64,000 bases of DNA. Origin: Janthinobacterium sp. TB1-E2 (GTDB taxonomy: Bacteria; Pseudomonadota; Gammaproteobacteria; Burkholderiales; Burkholderiaceae_D). The position numbers and the translations under genes are program-made. Under the pieces are notes generated by a model. That model did no database searches. It was not told where the DNA came from and saw only the letters and a program-made list of their open reading frames with translations. The stretch lies in assembly GCF_036885605.1 (NCBI RefSeq), contig NZ_CP142523.1:4340001-4404000 (forward strand), given 5' to 3'. This document shows, one piece after another, positions 45,897 through 55,544 of this stretch (the stretch's first letter is position 1; every line of letters starts with the position of its first letter).

Positions 45897-47552
45897 TCAG
45901 GCCAGGCGCCGCACGTCTTGCCTGGCGGCCGGCGCTGAGCGGCGCAGCGGCGTGACGTTGCTGGCCGCCGGCACGGCCATCTGTTGCGCTTGGGCATGCA
46001 GGCGGAATACGCCCACCAGTTCCGTCAAGGTCTGCGCCTGGTCTTGCAGCGATTCGGCGGCGGCCGCCGCCTCTTCCACGAGGGCCGCGTTTTGCTGCGT
46101 CACCTGATCCATCTGCAGCACGGCCTGGTTGACTTGCTCGATGCCGGCGCTTTGCTCGGCGCTGGCGGCCGTGATTTCCTGCATGATGTCGGCCACCTGG
46201 CGCACGCTGGTGACCACCTCATCCATCGTCTTGCCCGCGTCATGCACGAGTCTGGAACCGATTTCCACCTGCTCGACGGAGTCGCCGATCAGTGTCTTGA
46301 TTTCCTTGGCGGCACTGGCAGAGCGTTGCGCCAGGTTGCGCACTTCCGCTGCGACGACGGCGAATCCGCGCCCCTCCTCGCCCGCCCTGGCCGCTTCCAC
46401 GGCCGCGTTCAAGGCCAGGATATTCGTCTGGAAGGCAATGCTGTCGATGACGCTGATGATGTCGACGATCTTGCGCGAGGACGCATTGATCGATTCCATC
46501 GTCTGCACCACCCGCCCCACCACGGCGCCGCCCTTGCCGGCCACGTCGGACGCGGCGCCGGCCAGCGCATTGGCCTGGCGCGCATTGTCCGCGTTCTGCC
46601 GCACGGCCGACGTCAGCTGCTCCATCGACGACGCCGTTTCTTCCAGCGAACTGGCCTGCTCTTCCGTACGGGACGACAAGTCGAGGTTGCCCTGGGCGAT
46701 TTCGCCCGAGGCCGTATTGATGGTGTCCGTGCCCGAGCGCACCTGGCTGACGATGCCCACGAGCTTGTCGCGCATGGTTTTCATGGCGAACAGCAGGCTG
46801 GCGCTGTCGTGGCTGGCCGTGCGGATCTCGACGGTGAGGTCGCCCTCGGCGATGGCGCCAGCGATCTTGACGGCATACGCCGGTTCGCCACCGAGCTGGC
46901 GCGTCAGTCCGCGCGTGATCAGCGCCCCGAGCGCCAGACCGGCCGCCACGCTGCCCAGCACGAGCGCGATCATGAAGCTGCGGCTGGCCTGGTACACGCC
47001 CGATGCCTGCTCGGCAGCCGCCTTGGCCCGCGCTTCCTTCTGCAATGACAATTTATCGAGCACGCCATCGAGCTCATCGGCGTGCTGGCGCGTCTTGGCC
47101 AGCAGCGCCGTCAGCTGCGCGCTGCGCTGCGCCAGCGGCTCGGCCGCCGCCAGCGCCAGCGACTGCTGCAAGGTGCTCACATACTCGGCCTCAACGGTGG
47201 CGAAGCGGGCAAACAGCTCCTTGGCGGCCGGCGTGACGAACAGCGGCTGGGCCTTGGCCAGGTTGTTCTTGTTCTCTTCCAGGTATTTGGCGATATCGGC
47301 CTGGCGCCCTGCGCGCTCTTCGCTGGTGGTAGCCAGCAGGAAATTGCTGCGCGCGCGGCCCACCTTGATCAGGGCGATATTGGCTTCCTTGATGTACGAC
47401 AGTCCCAGCAACTCATGGTTGTACATCTGCCCCGCCATGGTATCGATCTTGCCCATGTTGAAAATGCCGATGCCGGCCACGATGGCTCCCATCAGCGCGA
47501 CGCAAAAGAAGGCTGCAAGCAGGCGCGTCCCCACTTTCATTTGATTCAACAT
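45897..47552 (-). CDS. Methyl-accepting chemotaxis protein
   Basis: 551 aa receptor. TM1 at about 8-30, a periplasmic four-helix-bundle ligand domain (about 35-190), TM2 ([20 protein letters not shown]), HAMP, and a long signalling hairpin with the conserved tip [19 protein letters not shown]. The ligand is unknown. No che genes are visible in the window. ATG 47552 has AGGAGG 5 bases upstream. Confidence 0.95.
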   Translation of the reverse strand: MLNQMKVGTRLLAAFFCVALMGAIVAGIGIFNMGKIDTMAGQMYNHELLGLSYIKEANIALIKVGRARSNFLLATTSEERAGRQADIAKYLEENKNNLAKAQPLFVTPAAKELFARFATVEAEYVSTLQQSLALAAAEPLAQRSAQLTALLAKTRQHADELDGVLDKLSLQKEARAKAAAEQASGVYQASRSFMIALVLGSVAAGLALGALITRGLTRQLGGEPAYAVKIAGAIAEGDLTVEIRTASHDSASLLFAMKTMRDKLVGIVSQVRSGTDTINTASGEIAQGNLDLSSRTEEQASSLEETASSMEQLTSAVRQNADNARQANALAGAASDVAGKGGAVVGRVVQTMESINASSRKIVDIISVIDSIAFQTNILALNAAVEAARAGEEGRGFAVVAAEVRNLAQRSASAAKEIKTLIGDSVEQVEIGSRLVHDAGKTMDEVVTSVRQVADIMQEITAASAEQSAGIEQVNQAVLQMDQVTQQNAALVEEAAAAAESLQDQAQTLTELVGVFRLHAQAQQMAVPAASNVTPLRRSAPAARQDVRRLA

Positions 47553-47675
47553 GTTTCCTCCTAGGCAAGACGATAGCCAATAATTCAAGCGTATGACTTG
47601 AATATAAGGAAAAAACAGTCACTAAAATGCTCGGATTGTCACTAACCAACAATTCATTGATTTGAAGCAACACAC

Positions 47676-47707
47676 CCCGGGGCTTGCCGTGTTAGCAAGT
47701 CCCCGGG
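47676..47707 (-). terminator. Hairpin downstream of the copper oxidase gene
   Basis: CCCGGGG(C)TTGC-loop-GCAAG(T)CCCCGGG, strong stem but no T run; may aid termination or protect the 3' end of the copper operon mRNA. Confidence 0.4.
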
Positions 47708-47717
47708 AGGGGGCGCA

Positions 47718-49103
47718 TCAATGCCCGCTGTGCCCACCCGGCTTGCGCACCGTCATCTCGACGCCGCTTTTTGTGGCCGGCTTGCCCGCGCCCTGGCCGC
47801 GCACGGGTGCCGGCAAGGCGCCCGTCCATTCATGGGCCACGCTGCCGGCCGGATGCTTGTACCAGCCCGGGTCGCGGTAGTCGCCCGGTTTCTGGTCCTT
47901 GCGTACCTTGACCGTGGTAAACATGCCGCCCATGCCGATGGCGCCGAAGGGGCCGTCTCCGGCCATCATCGGCAGGGTATTGTCGGGAATCGGCATCTGC
48001 ATTTCACCCATGTCGGCCATGCCCCGTTCGCCCATCACCATGTAGCCGGGCACGAGCTGGTTGATCTTCGCGGCCACGCCCTGGTGGTCGACGCCGATCA
48101 TGGTGGGCACATCATGTCCCATGGCATTCATCGTGTGGTGCGATTTGTGGCAGTGGAAAGCCCAGTCGCCGAGGTCCGTGGCGGTAAACTCCACGGCCCG
48201 CATCTGGCCCACGGCAATATCGGTCGTCACTTCGGGCCAGCGCGATTCGGGGCGCGTCCAGCCGCCATCGGTGCCCGTCACCTCGAATTCGTGGCCATGC
48301 ATGTGGATCGGGTGGTTCGTCATGGTGAGATTGCCCACGCGCACGCGCACCTTGTCGCCCTGGCGCACGACCATCGGGTCGATGCCGGGGAAGACGCGGC
48401 TGTTGAAGGTGAACAAATTGAAATCCGTCATGGTCATGATCTTCGGCGTGTAGCTGCCCGGATCGATGTCGTAGTTGCTGAGCAAGAAGACGAAATCGCG
48501 GTCCACCTTCATGAAGTTCGGGTCTTTCGGATGCGTGACCCAGAAACCCATCATGCCCATGGCCATCTGCGTCATTTCATCGGCATGCGGGTGATACATA
48601 AAGGTGCCGGGCCGCTTGGCAACGAATTCATACACAAAAGTTTTACCGGGGGCGATGCCCGGCTGGGTCAGGCCCGTGACGCCATCCATGCCGTTGGGCA
48701 AGCGCTGACCATGCCAGTGCACGCTCGTGTGTTCCGGCAATTTATTCGTGACAAAGATGCGCACGCGGTCGCCCTCCACCACTTCAATCGTCGGCCCTGG
48801 CGACTGGCCGTTATAGCCCCACAGGTTCGCTTGCATGCCGGGCGCCAGTTCGCGCACGACGGGTTCGGCCACCAGATGGAATTCCTTGACGTTGTTGTTC
48901 ATGCGCCAGGGCAAGGACCAGCCGTTGAGGGTGACGACGGGGTTGTACGGACGCCCGTTCGGCGGCGGTGGCGGCGCCTTGGTGTCCGCGCCAGCCATGC
49001 TGACGGCTTCCGGCAACGATGCCGCACCGACTCTGCTGACGGCCGCGGCACTGAGGGCGACGGCGCCCGCATTCATGAAAAAGTTTCTACGTGTAATCAT
49101 CAT
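47718..49103 (-). CDS. Periplasmic multicopper oxidase (copper-resistance type)
   Basis: 461 aa. Twin-arginine signal MITRRNFFMNAG, so it is exported folded. Copper sites: HWHGQRLPNG, HPHADEM, HPIHMHGHEF, and the type 1/trinuclear block HCHKSHHTMNAM. Met-rich loops near the C-terminus (MVMGERGMADMGEMQMP) suggest Cu(I) oxidation, as in CueO/CopA. Last gene of the copper operon; its start overlaps the TolC-type gene stop by one base (TAATG). Confidence 0.93.
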   Translation of the reverse strand: MMITRRNFFMNAGAVALSAAAVSRVGAASLPEAVSMAGADTKAPPPPPNGRPYNPVVTLNGWSLPWRMNNNVKEFHLVAEPVVRELAPGMQANLWGYNGQSPGPTIEVVEGDRVRIFVTNKLPEHTSVHWHGQRLPNGMDGVTGLTQPGIAPGKTFVYEFVAKRPGTFMYHPHADEMTQMAMGMMGFWVTHPKDPNFMKVDRDFVFLLSNYDIDPGSYTPKIMTMTDFNLFTFNSRVFPGIDPMVVRQGDKVRVRVGNLTMTNHPIHMHGHEFEVTGTDGGWTRPESRWPEVTTDIAVGQMRAVEFTATDLGDWAFHCHKSHHTMNAMGHDVPTMIGVDHQGVAAKINQLVPGYMVMGERGMADMGEMQMPIPDNTLPMMAGDGPFGAIGMGGMFTTVKVRKDQKPGDYRDPGWYKHPAGSVAHEWTGALPAPVRGQGAGKPATKSGVEMTVRKPGGHSGH

Positions 49104-50461
49104 TATTCCTTGTTGGCTGGGCCGCTGCCATTGATGGCTGACTGCAATTCGGTTTGCGCGATCCAGAAATCGCGCTGGGTTTCGATGGCGCTGTTGACGC
49201 TGGCGACCTGTTCGCGCGCGTCGGCCAGCAGCTCGAAGACGCTGGCCAGCATGCCGTTGTAGCGCAGCAATACTTCATGCGAGATCGTCTTGCGCAGCGG
49301 CACGACTTCATCGCGGTAGTGGCGCGCCAGGTCGTAGGCCGTGCGGTAGCTCGAATACGCTTCGCGCACTTCCGAGCGGGCTTTGACAGCCGTGCCCGCC
49401 GTGCGCTGCAGCGACTGCTCGTACAAGGCTTGCGCCTTCGCATTGCGCGCCGAGCCCCAGTCGAACAGCGGCAATTCCAGCGACACTTCATAGCCGTTTT
49501 CGCGCGGCGCCTCGCTGCTGCTCTTGTTGGTGTAGCCCACGTCGAGCACATTGATGAAGCCCGTCACCTTGGACAAGCCCAGCGCATCGGCCGTCGCATG
49601 CACGTCGAGTTTCGCTCTTTGCACGTCGAGGCGCTGCTCCATCGCCTGCGCCTCGATATTGCCCGCGTCCGCCGCCTGGGCCGGCAAGTCGGGCAAGCGC
49701 GATGGCAAAGTAAAGCTGGTCTGCTTGCCCCACAGGCCCAGCAAGCGCGTCAGGTGCTCGCGCGTCACCAATGCCTGGTGGCGGGCGCGCGCCAGGTCGC
49801 CGGCGGCGTCCGCATAAAACACTTGCTGGCGCGCCTGGTCGAGGCGGCTCCAGTTGCCCGCCTGCTGCAAGCGCGTGGCCAGTTCGGCGCCAGCCTCGGC
49901 CGACAGCAGCGCGCGCTGCATGAACGCTTCCGTCTGCACGGCGGCCACGGCGTTGAAGTAGGCGCGGCGCGTGTCGGATGCCAGTTGCACGGCGCTGCTG
50001 GCGGCCTGCAGCTTGGCTTGCTCGAAACGGCCCCGCTCGATGTTCACGCGCATCGGCATGGTCAGCAGGCCAGCCAGGTCGAAGCTGACGCCGCGGTCGA
50101 TTTCATTGCCGTGGCTGCCGTGCGAGCGGCCGAACGACAGGCCGGGATTGCGCAAGCGCCCCGCTTGCACGAGGTCCGATTCGGACGCGCCCAGTTCGGC
50201 CAGCGCCACCTTCATGCCGTGGTTGTTCATCAGGGCGATGCGCACGGCGCTGTCGGCGTCCAGGGGCTGGGCCAGCAATTGCGTCAGCTTGTCCTCGCCG
50301 CCCTTGTCCGCCAGCGCCGCCGGGGCGCCCGTGCGGGCGTCGGCCAGCGCGGAGACCGTCTGCATGCCGCCATCCTGGCTGAAGCTGGCGCAGCCGCTGA
50401 GCAGCAGGACGGCCGCCAGGGCCAGCGGCGTAAGGCCATACGGGTTCTTGAAACGCGTCAT
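49103..50461 (-). CDS. TolC-family outer membrane efflux lipoprotein of the copper operon
   Basis: 452 aa. Lipobox VLLLSGCAS near residue 20; two OEP repeats (AGRLRNPGLSFGRS, then RRAYFNAVAAVQTEAFMQ and VSLELPLFDWGSARNAKAQ, LLRYNGMLASVFELL). Usually the outer part of a CusCBA-like exporter, but no pump or adaptor gene lies next to it; it may share a pump encoded elsewhere. ATG 50461 follows the upstream stop by one base. Confidence 0.9.
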   Translation of the reverse strand: MTRFKNPYGLTPLALAAVLLLSGCASFSQDGGMQTVSALADARTGAPAALADKGGEDKLTQLLAQPLDADSAVRIALMNNHGMKVALAELGASESDLVQAGRLRNPGLSFGRSHGSHGNEIDRGVSFDLAGLLTMPMRVNIERGRFEQAKLQAASSAVQLASDTRRAYFNAVAAVQTEAFMQRALLSAEAGAELATRLQQAGNWSRLDQARQQVFYADAAGDLARARHQALVTREHLTRLLGLWGKQTSFTLPSRLPDLPAQAADAGNIEAQAMEQRLDVQRAKLDVHATADALGLSKVTGFINVLDVGYTNKSSSEAPRENGYEVSLELPLFDWGSARNAKAQALYEQSLQRTAGTAVKARSEVREAYSSYRTAYDLARHYRDEVVPLRKTISHEVLLRYNGMLASVFELLADAREQVASVNSAIETQRDFWIAQTELQSAINGSGPANKE

Positions 50462-50462
50462 G

Positions 50463-50819
50463 TCAGTGTCCTTCATGCTGGTGGTGCTGATGTTGCGGGG
50501 CAGGCTTGGCATCGGGCTTGGGGTTGGGGTTGGGCTGGGCCATCGGCATCTTGTGCCCTTCCATTTTGTGGCCATCCATCTTGTGGCCATCCATTTTCAT
50601 CATGCCCATATGGCCGCCGGCCTTGCCGACTTTGTCGTTGACGGCGCGCCAGGTCTGGTCGGGCGTGGCCTCGTCCTCGGCGGCGGGACGGTAGCCGGCG
50701 AAGGCGGAGCGGTAGGTGGTGGCCGGCACGGATGCTTGCGCCTCTTGCGGGGCGGGCTGGGACTGCGCTGCGGCAGCCAGCGGCAGCACAGCCAGCGCGA
50801 GGCTGAACAGGTGTTTCAT
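50463..50819 (-). CDS. Exported Met/His-rich copper-binding protein
   Basis: 118 aa. Signal peptide (LALAVLPLAAAAQS). The middle (TTYRSAFAGYRPAAEDE, WRAVNDKVG) is a conserved short domain seen in copper operons; then a five-residue repeat (MDGHK, MDGHK, MEGHK) and a tail HQHHQHEGH offer many Cu ligands. A periplasmic copper buffer or chaperone is the likely role. One base separates its stop from the TolC-type ATG. Confidence 0.85.
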   Translation of the reverse strand: MKHLFSLALAVLPLAAAAQSQPAPQEAQASVPATTYRSAFAGYRPAAEDEATPDQTWRAVNDKVGKAGGHMGMMKMDGHKMDGHKMEGHKMPMAQPNPNPKPDAKPAPQHQHHQHEGH

Positions 50820-50939
50820 GGTATTCCTTGAATGACAGGGTATGGCGCGGCGGGCGCGCGACTGGAACGCTGGCGCGGCCGGTGCAAGGCTCAGGATGCT
50901 GGGACGTGCGACGGCGGCACCGCCAGGTTCAACGGGCGG

Positions 50940-51356
50940 TCAGGCGGAGCGCGTGCTTCTCGGGGGACGTTCGGGACCAGGCGGGATATGCCCGGCGAAC
51001 AGGGAATCGGGCGCCAGCGCCGGAGGCGGCGCGCGCAGGGTCAAGGCGTGCAAGGCAGGCATGCCGGGCGGCGCCGTGGCACCCACCGTGCAAGCGCCAT
51101 GGTTGCTGCAATCGTGACCGTGGTGCGTGGCGCCGCCAGCGTCCATGGCCATTTTCATCGGCTGGTCCTGCATCTGCATATCCGTCATGTCGTGGCACGG
51201 GGGCGCCTCCATTGCGGCAGCAGTGACCGTGACAGCGACCGCCAGCTCATCCACGCAGCAGCTGCGCATGGCCGACGCAAAGCCCTGCAAGGGCAGCGTG
51301 ACGGCTAGCAGCCAGAGCAGCGAGCGGGCGAGAAAGCGGAAAAAGGCACGGTTCAT
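50940..51356 (-). CDS. Exported Cys/His/Met-rich protein at head of copper operon (CopL/DUF2946-like)
   Basis: 138 aa. Signal peptide to about residue 28; the mature part has CC, CHDMTDMQMQDQPMKM, HHGHDCSNHGAC and a C-terminal FAGHIPPGPERPPR typical of DUF2946/CopL-like proteins encoded ahead of copper oxidases. Metal binding is clear from composition; its exact role is unknown. ATG 51356 lies only 6 bases after the -10 of a CueR-type promoter, so translation probably starts on a leaderless mRNA. No ribosome site exists. Confidence 0.78.
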   Translation of the reverse strand: MNRAFFRFLARSLLWLLAVTLPLQGFASAMRSCCVDELAVAVTVTAAAMEAPPCHDMTDMQMQDQPMKMAMDAGGATHHGHDCSNHGACTVGATAPPGMPALHALTLRAPPPALAPDSLFAGHIPPGPERPPRSTRSA

Positions 51357-51362
51357 GGCACA

Positions 51363-51393
51363 ACTATAAACCTTCCCACATGAGGAAGGTCAA
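51363..51393 (-). promoter_or_regulatory. CueR (MerR-family) type promoter of the copper operon
   Basis: Minus strand: TTGACC (51388-51393), a 19-base spacer, TATAGT (51363-51368). Inside the spacer is ACCTTCC-N7-GGAAGGT (51370-51390), a perfect CueR operator. The over-long 19-base spacer is the hallmark of MerR-family activation. The cueR gene is not in this window. Confidence 0.9.
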
Positions 51394-51397
51394 GCCC

Positions 51398-51934
51398 CTA
51401 TTTACGGACATAGCCGTGCGTCAGCCAGATGACGTAGGTGCCGTAGTAGCCCTGCCCTTCGAATATGACCTGACCATCGGCAAAGGAGACTGTCTCCACT
51501 TCATTGACGATGAAATACGCGCGGTTGTCCGCCGCCTCCACATCGCCCCAGTAGCGTGGAACCTGACTCCGGTAGCCGCTGGCTCGCCCGATCGCGTCCA
51601 TTAAATCGCTGATCATGAAGTCGTACAGCATTTCGGCCAGCAGCTGCCGGTGGCACGCCAGCATGGCCGTGATGTCGGGATAGCCCGCTTCCTTGAGCGC
51701 GGGCAAGTCGCTTTCCTCGTCCTGCAGGTCGTCCTCGCGGCAAGTCTGGATAAAACTGTTGAACGGCTCGTCGAGCAAATCCGCCAGCGCCGCTTCCGGC
51801 ACGCTCAGGCGGAACGGGTGCAGCGGCAGCACGCTGTGCTGGCCATAGTTGAGTCCGCGGCAGCCCAGATAGGACAGCGGGTGCGGCTGTCCAGCGACTT
51901 CGCAACGGATGCCAGGTGCTTGCTCAAACGTCAT
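51398..51934 (-). CDS. Unknown acidic protein
   Basis: 178 aa, no signal peptide, no family recognised. Blocks CRGLNYGQHSVLPLHPFRLS, then DLLDEPFNSFIQTCREDD, LLAEMLYDFMISDLMDAIG and a C-terminal beta-rich part (AYFIVNEVETVSFADGQVIF). ATG 51934 chosen over a TTG one codon earlier. Its stop lies 4 bases from the CueR-type promoter, so the promoter is not shared. Confidence 0.65.
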   Translation of the reverse strand: MTFEQAPGIRCEVAGQPHPLSYLGCRGLNYGQHSVLPLHPFRLSVPEAALADLLDEPFNSFIQTCREDDLQDEESDLPALKEAGYPDITAMLACHRQLLAEMLYDFMISDLMDAIGRASGYRSQVPRYWGDVEAADNRAYFIVNEVETVSFADGQVIFEGQGYYGTYVIWLTHGYVRK

Positions 51935-52051
51935 CAATATCCATCCCTGCCATGCCCGTTGTCCTCGTTGTAGCTGATCAGGGTCACATGGTAAGCGCTG
52001 GCGGGCAAAGCGGACAGGCTCAGATGCAACAGAAAACAGCGGATCAGTTTA

Positions 52052-53626
52052 TCAGGCAGGCTCCGTGATGCCCACGCAATTGCGTCCGTTTTCCTTGGCC
52101 ACGTACAGCGCGGCATCGGCGGCCAGCAGCACGGCGTCCGTGGTGCCCGCCTCCTGTTCCGACGACACGACGCCCAGCGAGACCGTGATGGCGCCCGCGC
52201 CGGGAATCACGGCGGCGGCCACCCTGGCGCGCAAACGCTCGGCCACCTGCAGGGCCGCGTCGAGGTCGGCGTCGGGCAGCAGCATGATGAATTCATCGCC
52301 GCCAGTACGGCACAGCACGTCGGCATCGCGCGAACAGGCGCGCATCAGCTGCGCCAGGCGCAGGATGACGTCGTCGCCCACGGCATGGCCCCACTGGTCG
52401 TTGACTTGCTTGAAATGGTCGATGTCGATGGCGATGACGGAAAACGGCCGCGCCTGCGCCTGCCAGACGTCGAGCGCCGCCGCCATGCCGCGCCGGTTCG
52501 ACAGGCCTGTCAGCGGGTCTGTCTGCACGTCGGTCTTCAACTTGCCGATCTTGTTCTGCAACAACGCCAAGCCCTTCAGCAGGGCTTTCTTGATTTGCGC
52601 CGCCTCCACATACCAGGCACGGATACCGGCGATGTGCTCGGCCGTGCCGGGCGCATCCATGCGCCGCGCGCCGTCGGCCAGCTGCATCAGGGGGCGTGAA
52701 ATCAGGCTGGCCAGCCACCAGATGAATGGCAGGCTCAGCAAGGCGATCGGCAGCGAATGCCATACCGTGTTGGCCATCAGCTGGTTCAGCGGGGCCAGGG
52801 TCATGGCCGTGGGACGCTGCGCCACGATGCCCCAGCCCGTCGACGGCATGACGGCGTAGCCGGCCAGCATGTCCACGCCCAGGCTGTTGCTCATGCGCCG
52901 GTTGCCGCCGCCCTGCTGCGCGACGATGGTGTCGATGACGTCATTCTTGCCGGCCAGGTCGCCCAGGCGCTCGGGGTCCGGGTGGTACAGCAGGCGCCGG
53001 TTCTGGTCCACCACGTACAGGTAGGAGCCGTCGCGGTAGTAATGCTGGCCCAGCATGGTGTACAGGATGTTTTTCTGTTTCAGGTAGATGCTGCCGCCCA
53101 CATAGCCGAGGTAGCGGCCATCCTTGCCAATGATGGGATGCGAAATGAAGACCACCAGGTTGCCGGCCGAGGACACGTAGGGCTGCGTCACCAGCGGGCG
53201 CCGTTCGCGCAACGCCTGCACGGCGCCGACGGAGTCGAGCGTGCGGTTTTTCAGGGCCAGGGTTTCAGGCGATACGCCCAGCACCTTGCCGTCCGCATTG
53301 ACGATGAGCACGGAATTGAAACTGTTGGTTTGCAGGCGCAAACGCTGCGCCTCGTCCGTCAGCCACCCATCGTCGCCCATGCGCGAGGGCAGGCCGCCGG
53401 CGCTGTAGGCCAATTGCTGACGCGCCGACTGCAGGAAATCCTCGGCCGTGCTGGCCAGCTTGCTCGCATACGCGTGGTTCGCTTCCAGGGTCGTATCGAT
53501 CAGCAGCTGGCGCTGCACGCTGTAACTGGCATAAAACGTATTGGCCAGAGACACCAGAGCGCTGGCAAAGGCCACGAGCACGATCAAACGGCGCAGGTTC
53601 ATGCGCAGAACAGGTTTAGTCCACAT
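52052..53626 (-). CDS. Membrane diguanylate cyclase with double Cache sensor
   Basis: 524 aa. TM1 (LIVLVAFASALVSLANTFYA), a periplasmic dCache sensor (about 40-275, with YLGYVGGSIYLKQKN), TM2 (LPIALLSLPFIWWLASLI), a HAMP-like linker, then GGDEF with active site GGDEF at 442-446. RDAD five residues before is an intact I-site. It should make c-di-GMP in response to an external small molecule. Start ATG 53626, with a possible later start at 53602. Confidence 0.92.
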   Translation of the reverse strand: MWTKPVLRMNLRRLIVLVAFASALVSLANTFYASYSVQRQLLIDTTLEANHAYASKLASTAEDFLQSARQQLAYSAGGLPSRMGDDGWLTDEAQRLRLQTNSFNSVLIVNADGKVLGVSPETLALKNRTLDSVGAVQALRERRPLVTQPYVSSAGNLVVFISHPIIGKDGRYLGYVGGSIYLKQKNILYTMLGQHYYRDGSYLYVVDQNRRLLYHPDPERLGDLAGKNDVIDTIVAQQGGGNRRMSNSLGVDMLAGYAVMPSTGWGIVAQRPTAMTLAPLNQLMANTVWHSLPIALLSLPFIWWLASLISRPLMQLADGARRMDAPGTAEHIAGIRAWYVEAAQIKKALLKGLALLQNKIGKLKTDVQTDPLTGLSNRRGMAAALDVWQAQARPFSVIAIDIDHFKQVNDQWGHAVGDDVILRLAQLMRACSRDADVLCRTGGDEFIMLLPDADLDAALQVAERLRARVAAAVIPGAGAITVSLGVVSSEQEAGTTDAVLLAADAALYVAKENGRNCVGITEPA

Positions 53627-53733
53627 GGGGTCGGCAAGAAATAGGAAAGTATTGCGCTAAAGAAAGAGCGCATTATACCGAGACGCCCGTGCCAATATTG
53701 AAATGTTGGCATCCATGGTCAAAGAAAATGTAC

Positions 53734-53760
53734 AAGCGGCAACGCAGAACGCTGCCGCTT
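53734..53760 (-). terminator. Terminator-like hairpin after the FMN reductase gene
   Basis: AAGCGGCA / TGCCGCTT 8-bp stem with an 11-base loop, 9 bases past the stop; T-richness is modest (GTACATTTTC). Confidence 0.6.
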
Positions 53761-53769
53761 TGATCTGCA

Positions 53770-54327
53770 TCAAGCGTGGATAGCGTGCTTGCGGACCCAG
53801 TCCACGTAGCGCTGCATCCAGCCCTGGAAGAAACCGAGGCTGGCCGGACCGATGCCGCCATGTTCGTCAAACAGGCCGTCCTTGGCCTGGATAAACATTT
53901 CAGGCTGGTTCAGCAGCGGCACGTCCAGGTAGGACAGCACATTGCGCAAATGCTGCTGCGCCAGGGCCGTGCCGGTGGCACCGACGGACACGCCGAGCAC
54001 GGCACCCGGCTTGCCGCCCCACACGCTCTGGCCATACGGACGCGAACCGTGGTCGAGCGCGTTTTTCAGCACGCCGGGAATCGAGCGGTTGTATTCGGGA
54101 GTGAGGAAGAGCAAGGCTTGCGAGGCGGAAATGTCGGATTTGAGGCGCAGCACCTGCTCGGCCTGTGCGCCATCGTCATCCTGGTTGTACAGCGGCAAGT
54201 CGCCAATTTCGATGTGCTTGAAGGAAAATTCGGGCGGCGCCAGCTTGACGATGGCGTCGGCCAGCTTGCGATTGAAGGAATCCTTGCGCAGGCTGCCGAC
54301 GATGATAGCAACGTTATATTGGCTCAT
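53770..54327 (-). CDS. NADPH-dependent FMN reductase family protein
   Basis: 185 aa flavodoxin-like fold. IIVGSLRKDSFNRKLA binds FMN phosphate, TPEYNRSIPGVLKNALD and GKPGAVLGVSVGATG are the other family blocks. Likely quinone, azo or chromate reductase activity as in ChrR/YieF; the natural substrate is unknown. Confidence 0.92.
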   Translation of the reverse strand: MSQYNVAIIVGSLRKDSFNRKLADAIVKLAPPEFSFKHIEIGDLPLYNQDDDGAQAEQVLRLKSDISASQALLFLTPEYNRSIPGVLKNALDHGSRPYGQSVWGGKPGAVLGVSVGATGTALAQQHLRNVLSYLDVPLLNQPEMFIQAKDGLFDEHGGIGPASLGFFQGWMQRYVDWVRKHAIHA

Positions 54328-54345
54328 ATATATCCCCGATGATGG

Positions 54346-54382
54346 TTAAAAAGAAGCCCCAGAGTGGAGTTCACACCGGGGC
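54346..54382 (-). terminator. Terminator of the dadAX operon
   Basis: Minus strand hairpin AGCCCCGGTGTG-AACT-CCACTCTGGGGCT (one bulge) followed by TCTTTTTAA, 34 bases past the racemase stop. Confidence 0.75.
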
Positions 54383-54415
54383 TATCTTGCCACACAATCA
54401 TGGGTTTCGCGCTGT

Positions 54416-55543
54416 TTAGCGTGCGCCAGCCAATCCCTGGTATTCGCGGTAATAGCGCCCGCCCAGGTTCGTCAATACCTCGTAGCCGATGGTATTGGCC
54501 ATGGCCGCCACGGCGTCAACCGGGTGTTCGGCGCAGATCAGGTCGACCAGGCTGCCCGGCGCGACGCGTTCTTCGGCGATGGCGCTCACGTCCAAGGTGA
54601 TGGAATCCATCGAGATGGCGCCGATTTGCGGCACTTTCACCCCGTCGACGATGGCCAGGCCCTGGTTGCTCATGCTGCGCAGCCAGCCATCGGCGTAACC
54701 GACGGAAACAGTGGCCACCTGGCGCGGCTCGCTGGCCGTATAGCGGCGGCTATAGCCCACGTGGTCGCCGGCGGCAATCGTGCGCGTCTGCAAAACCTTG
54801 CCTTGCAGGCGCACCACGGAGCGCAGGGGATTCGGCTCGCCGCCCTGCGGCCCGATGCCGTACAGGGCGGCACCGGGGCGCACCAGGTCGAAGTGATAGT
54901 CGGGCGACAAAAAGATGCCCGAGGAATTGGCCAGGCTGGCGCGGTATTGCGGCAAACGGGCGCGGATGGCCGTGAAACGTGCCAGCTGCTCGCCATTCAT
55001 CGGGTTGCTGCGCTCGTCGGCGCAAGCCAGGTGACTCATGAGGTAGCGCACTTTGATGCCGTCGAGAAAGTGCGGGTCCAGCAGCCAGGCGTCGATTTCC
55101 TGCGGCGACAAACCCATGCGCGACATGCCCGTGTCGACCTGCACATTCGCTTCCAAGGTTTTGCCCAGCGCCTTCGCATGCGCGCGCCAGCCAGCCACCT
55201 GCGGCTCGCTGTTGAGCACGGGAATCAGGCCATGGGCCGTGAATTCGCCTTCCGTGCCGACGGGCGGACCGTGCAGCACGAAGATGTCCGCGTCCGGCGC
55301 CACGTGCGGGCGCAGGCTGATGCCCTCTTCCAGGTGCGCCACGAAGAAATGGCGGCAGCCTTCTTCATACAGGGCCGCGCCCACTTGCGCGGCGCCCAGG
55401 CCATACGCGTCGGACTTGACGACGGCCGAGCAGGCGGCCGGGTGCGCCTTGTCGCGCAGCAAGCGGTAGTTGGCGCGCACGGCGTCCAGGTCCACCGTCA
55501 GGATGGCGCCGCTACGTTCCTTCGGAGGCATGCTGGCCCCCAT
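54416..55543 (-). CDS. dadX: Alanine racemase, catabolic type
   Basis: 375 aa PLP enzyme interconverting L- and D-alanine. PLP Lys43 in AVVKSDAYGLG; the second catalytic residue Tyr lies in DHVGYSRRYTA; ISMDSITLDVS completes the active site. Named dadX rather than alr because it directly follows dadA (1 base between) with a divergent Lrp regulator, the classical L-alanine catabolic operon. It could still supply D-alanine for the cell wall if it is the only racemase. ATG 55543 chosen; 55531 is possible. Confidence 0.93.
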   Translation of the reverse strand: MGASMPPKERSGAILTVDLDAVRANYRLLRDKAHPAACSAVVKSDAYGLGAAQVGAALYEEGCRHFFVAHLEEGISLRPHVAPDADIFVLHGPPVGTEGEFTAHGLIPVLNSEPQVAGWRAHAKALGKTLEANVQVDTGMSRMGLSPQEIDAWLLDPHFLDGIKVRYLMSHLACADERSNPMNGEQLARFTAIRARLPQYRASLANSSGIFLSPDYHFDLVRPGAALYGIGPQGGEPNPLRSVVRLQGKVLQTRTIAAGDHVGYSRRYTASEPRQVATVSVGYADGWLRSMSNQGLAIVDGVKVPQIGAISMDSITLDVSAIAEERVAPGSLVDLICAEHPVDAVAAMANTIGYEVLTNLGGRYYREYQGLAGAR

Positions 55544-55544
55544 C

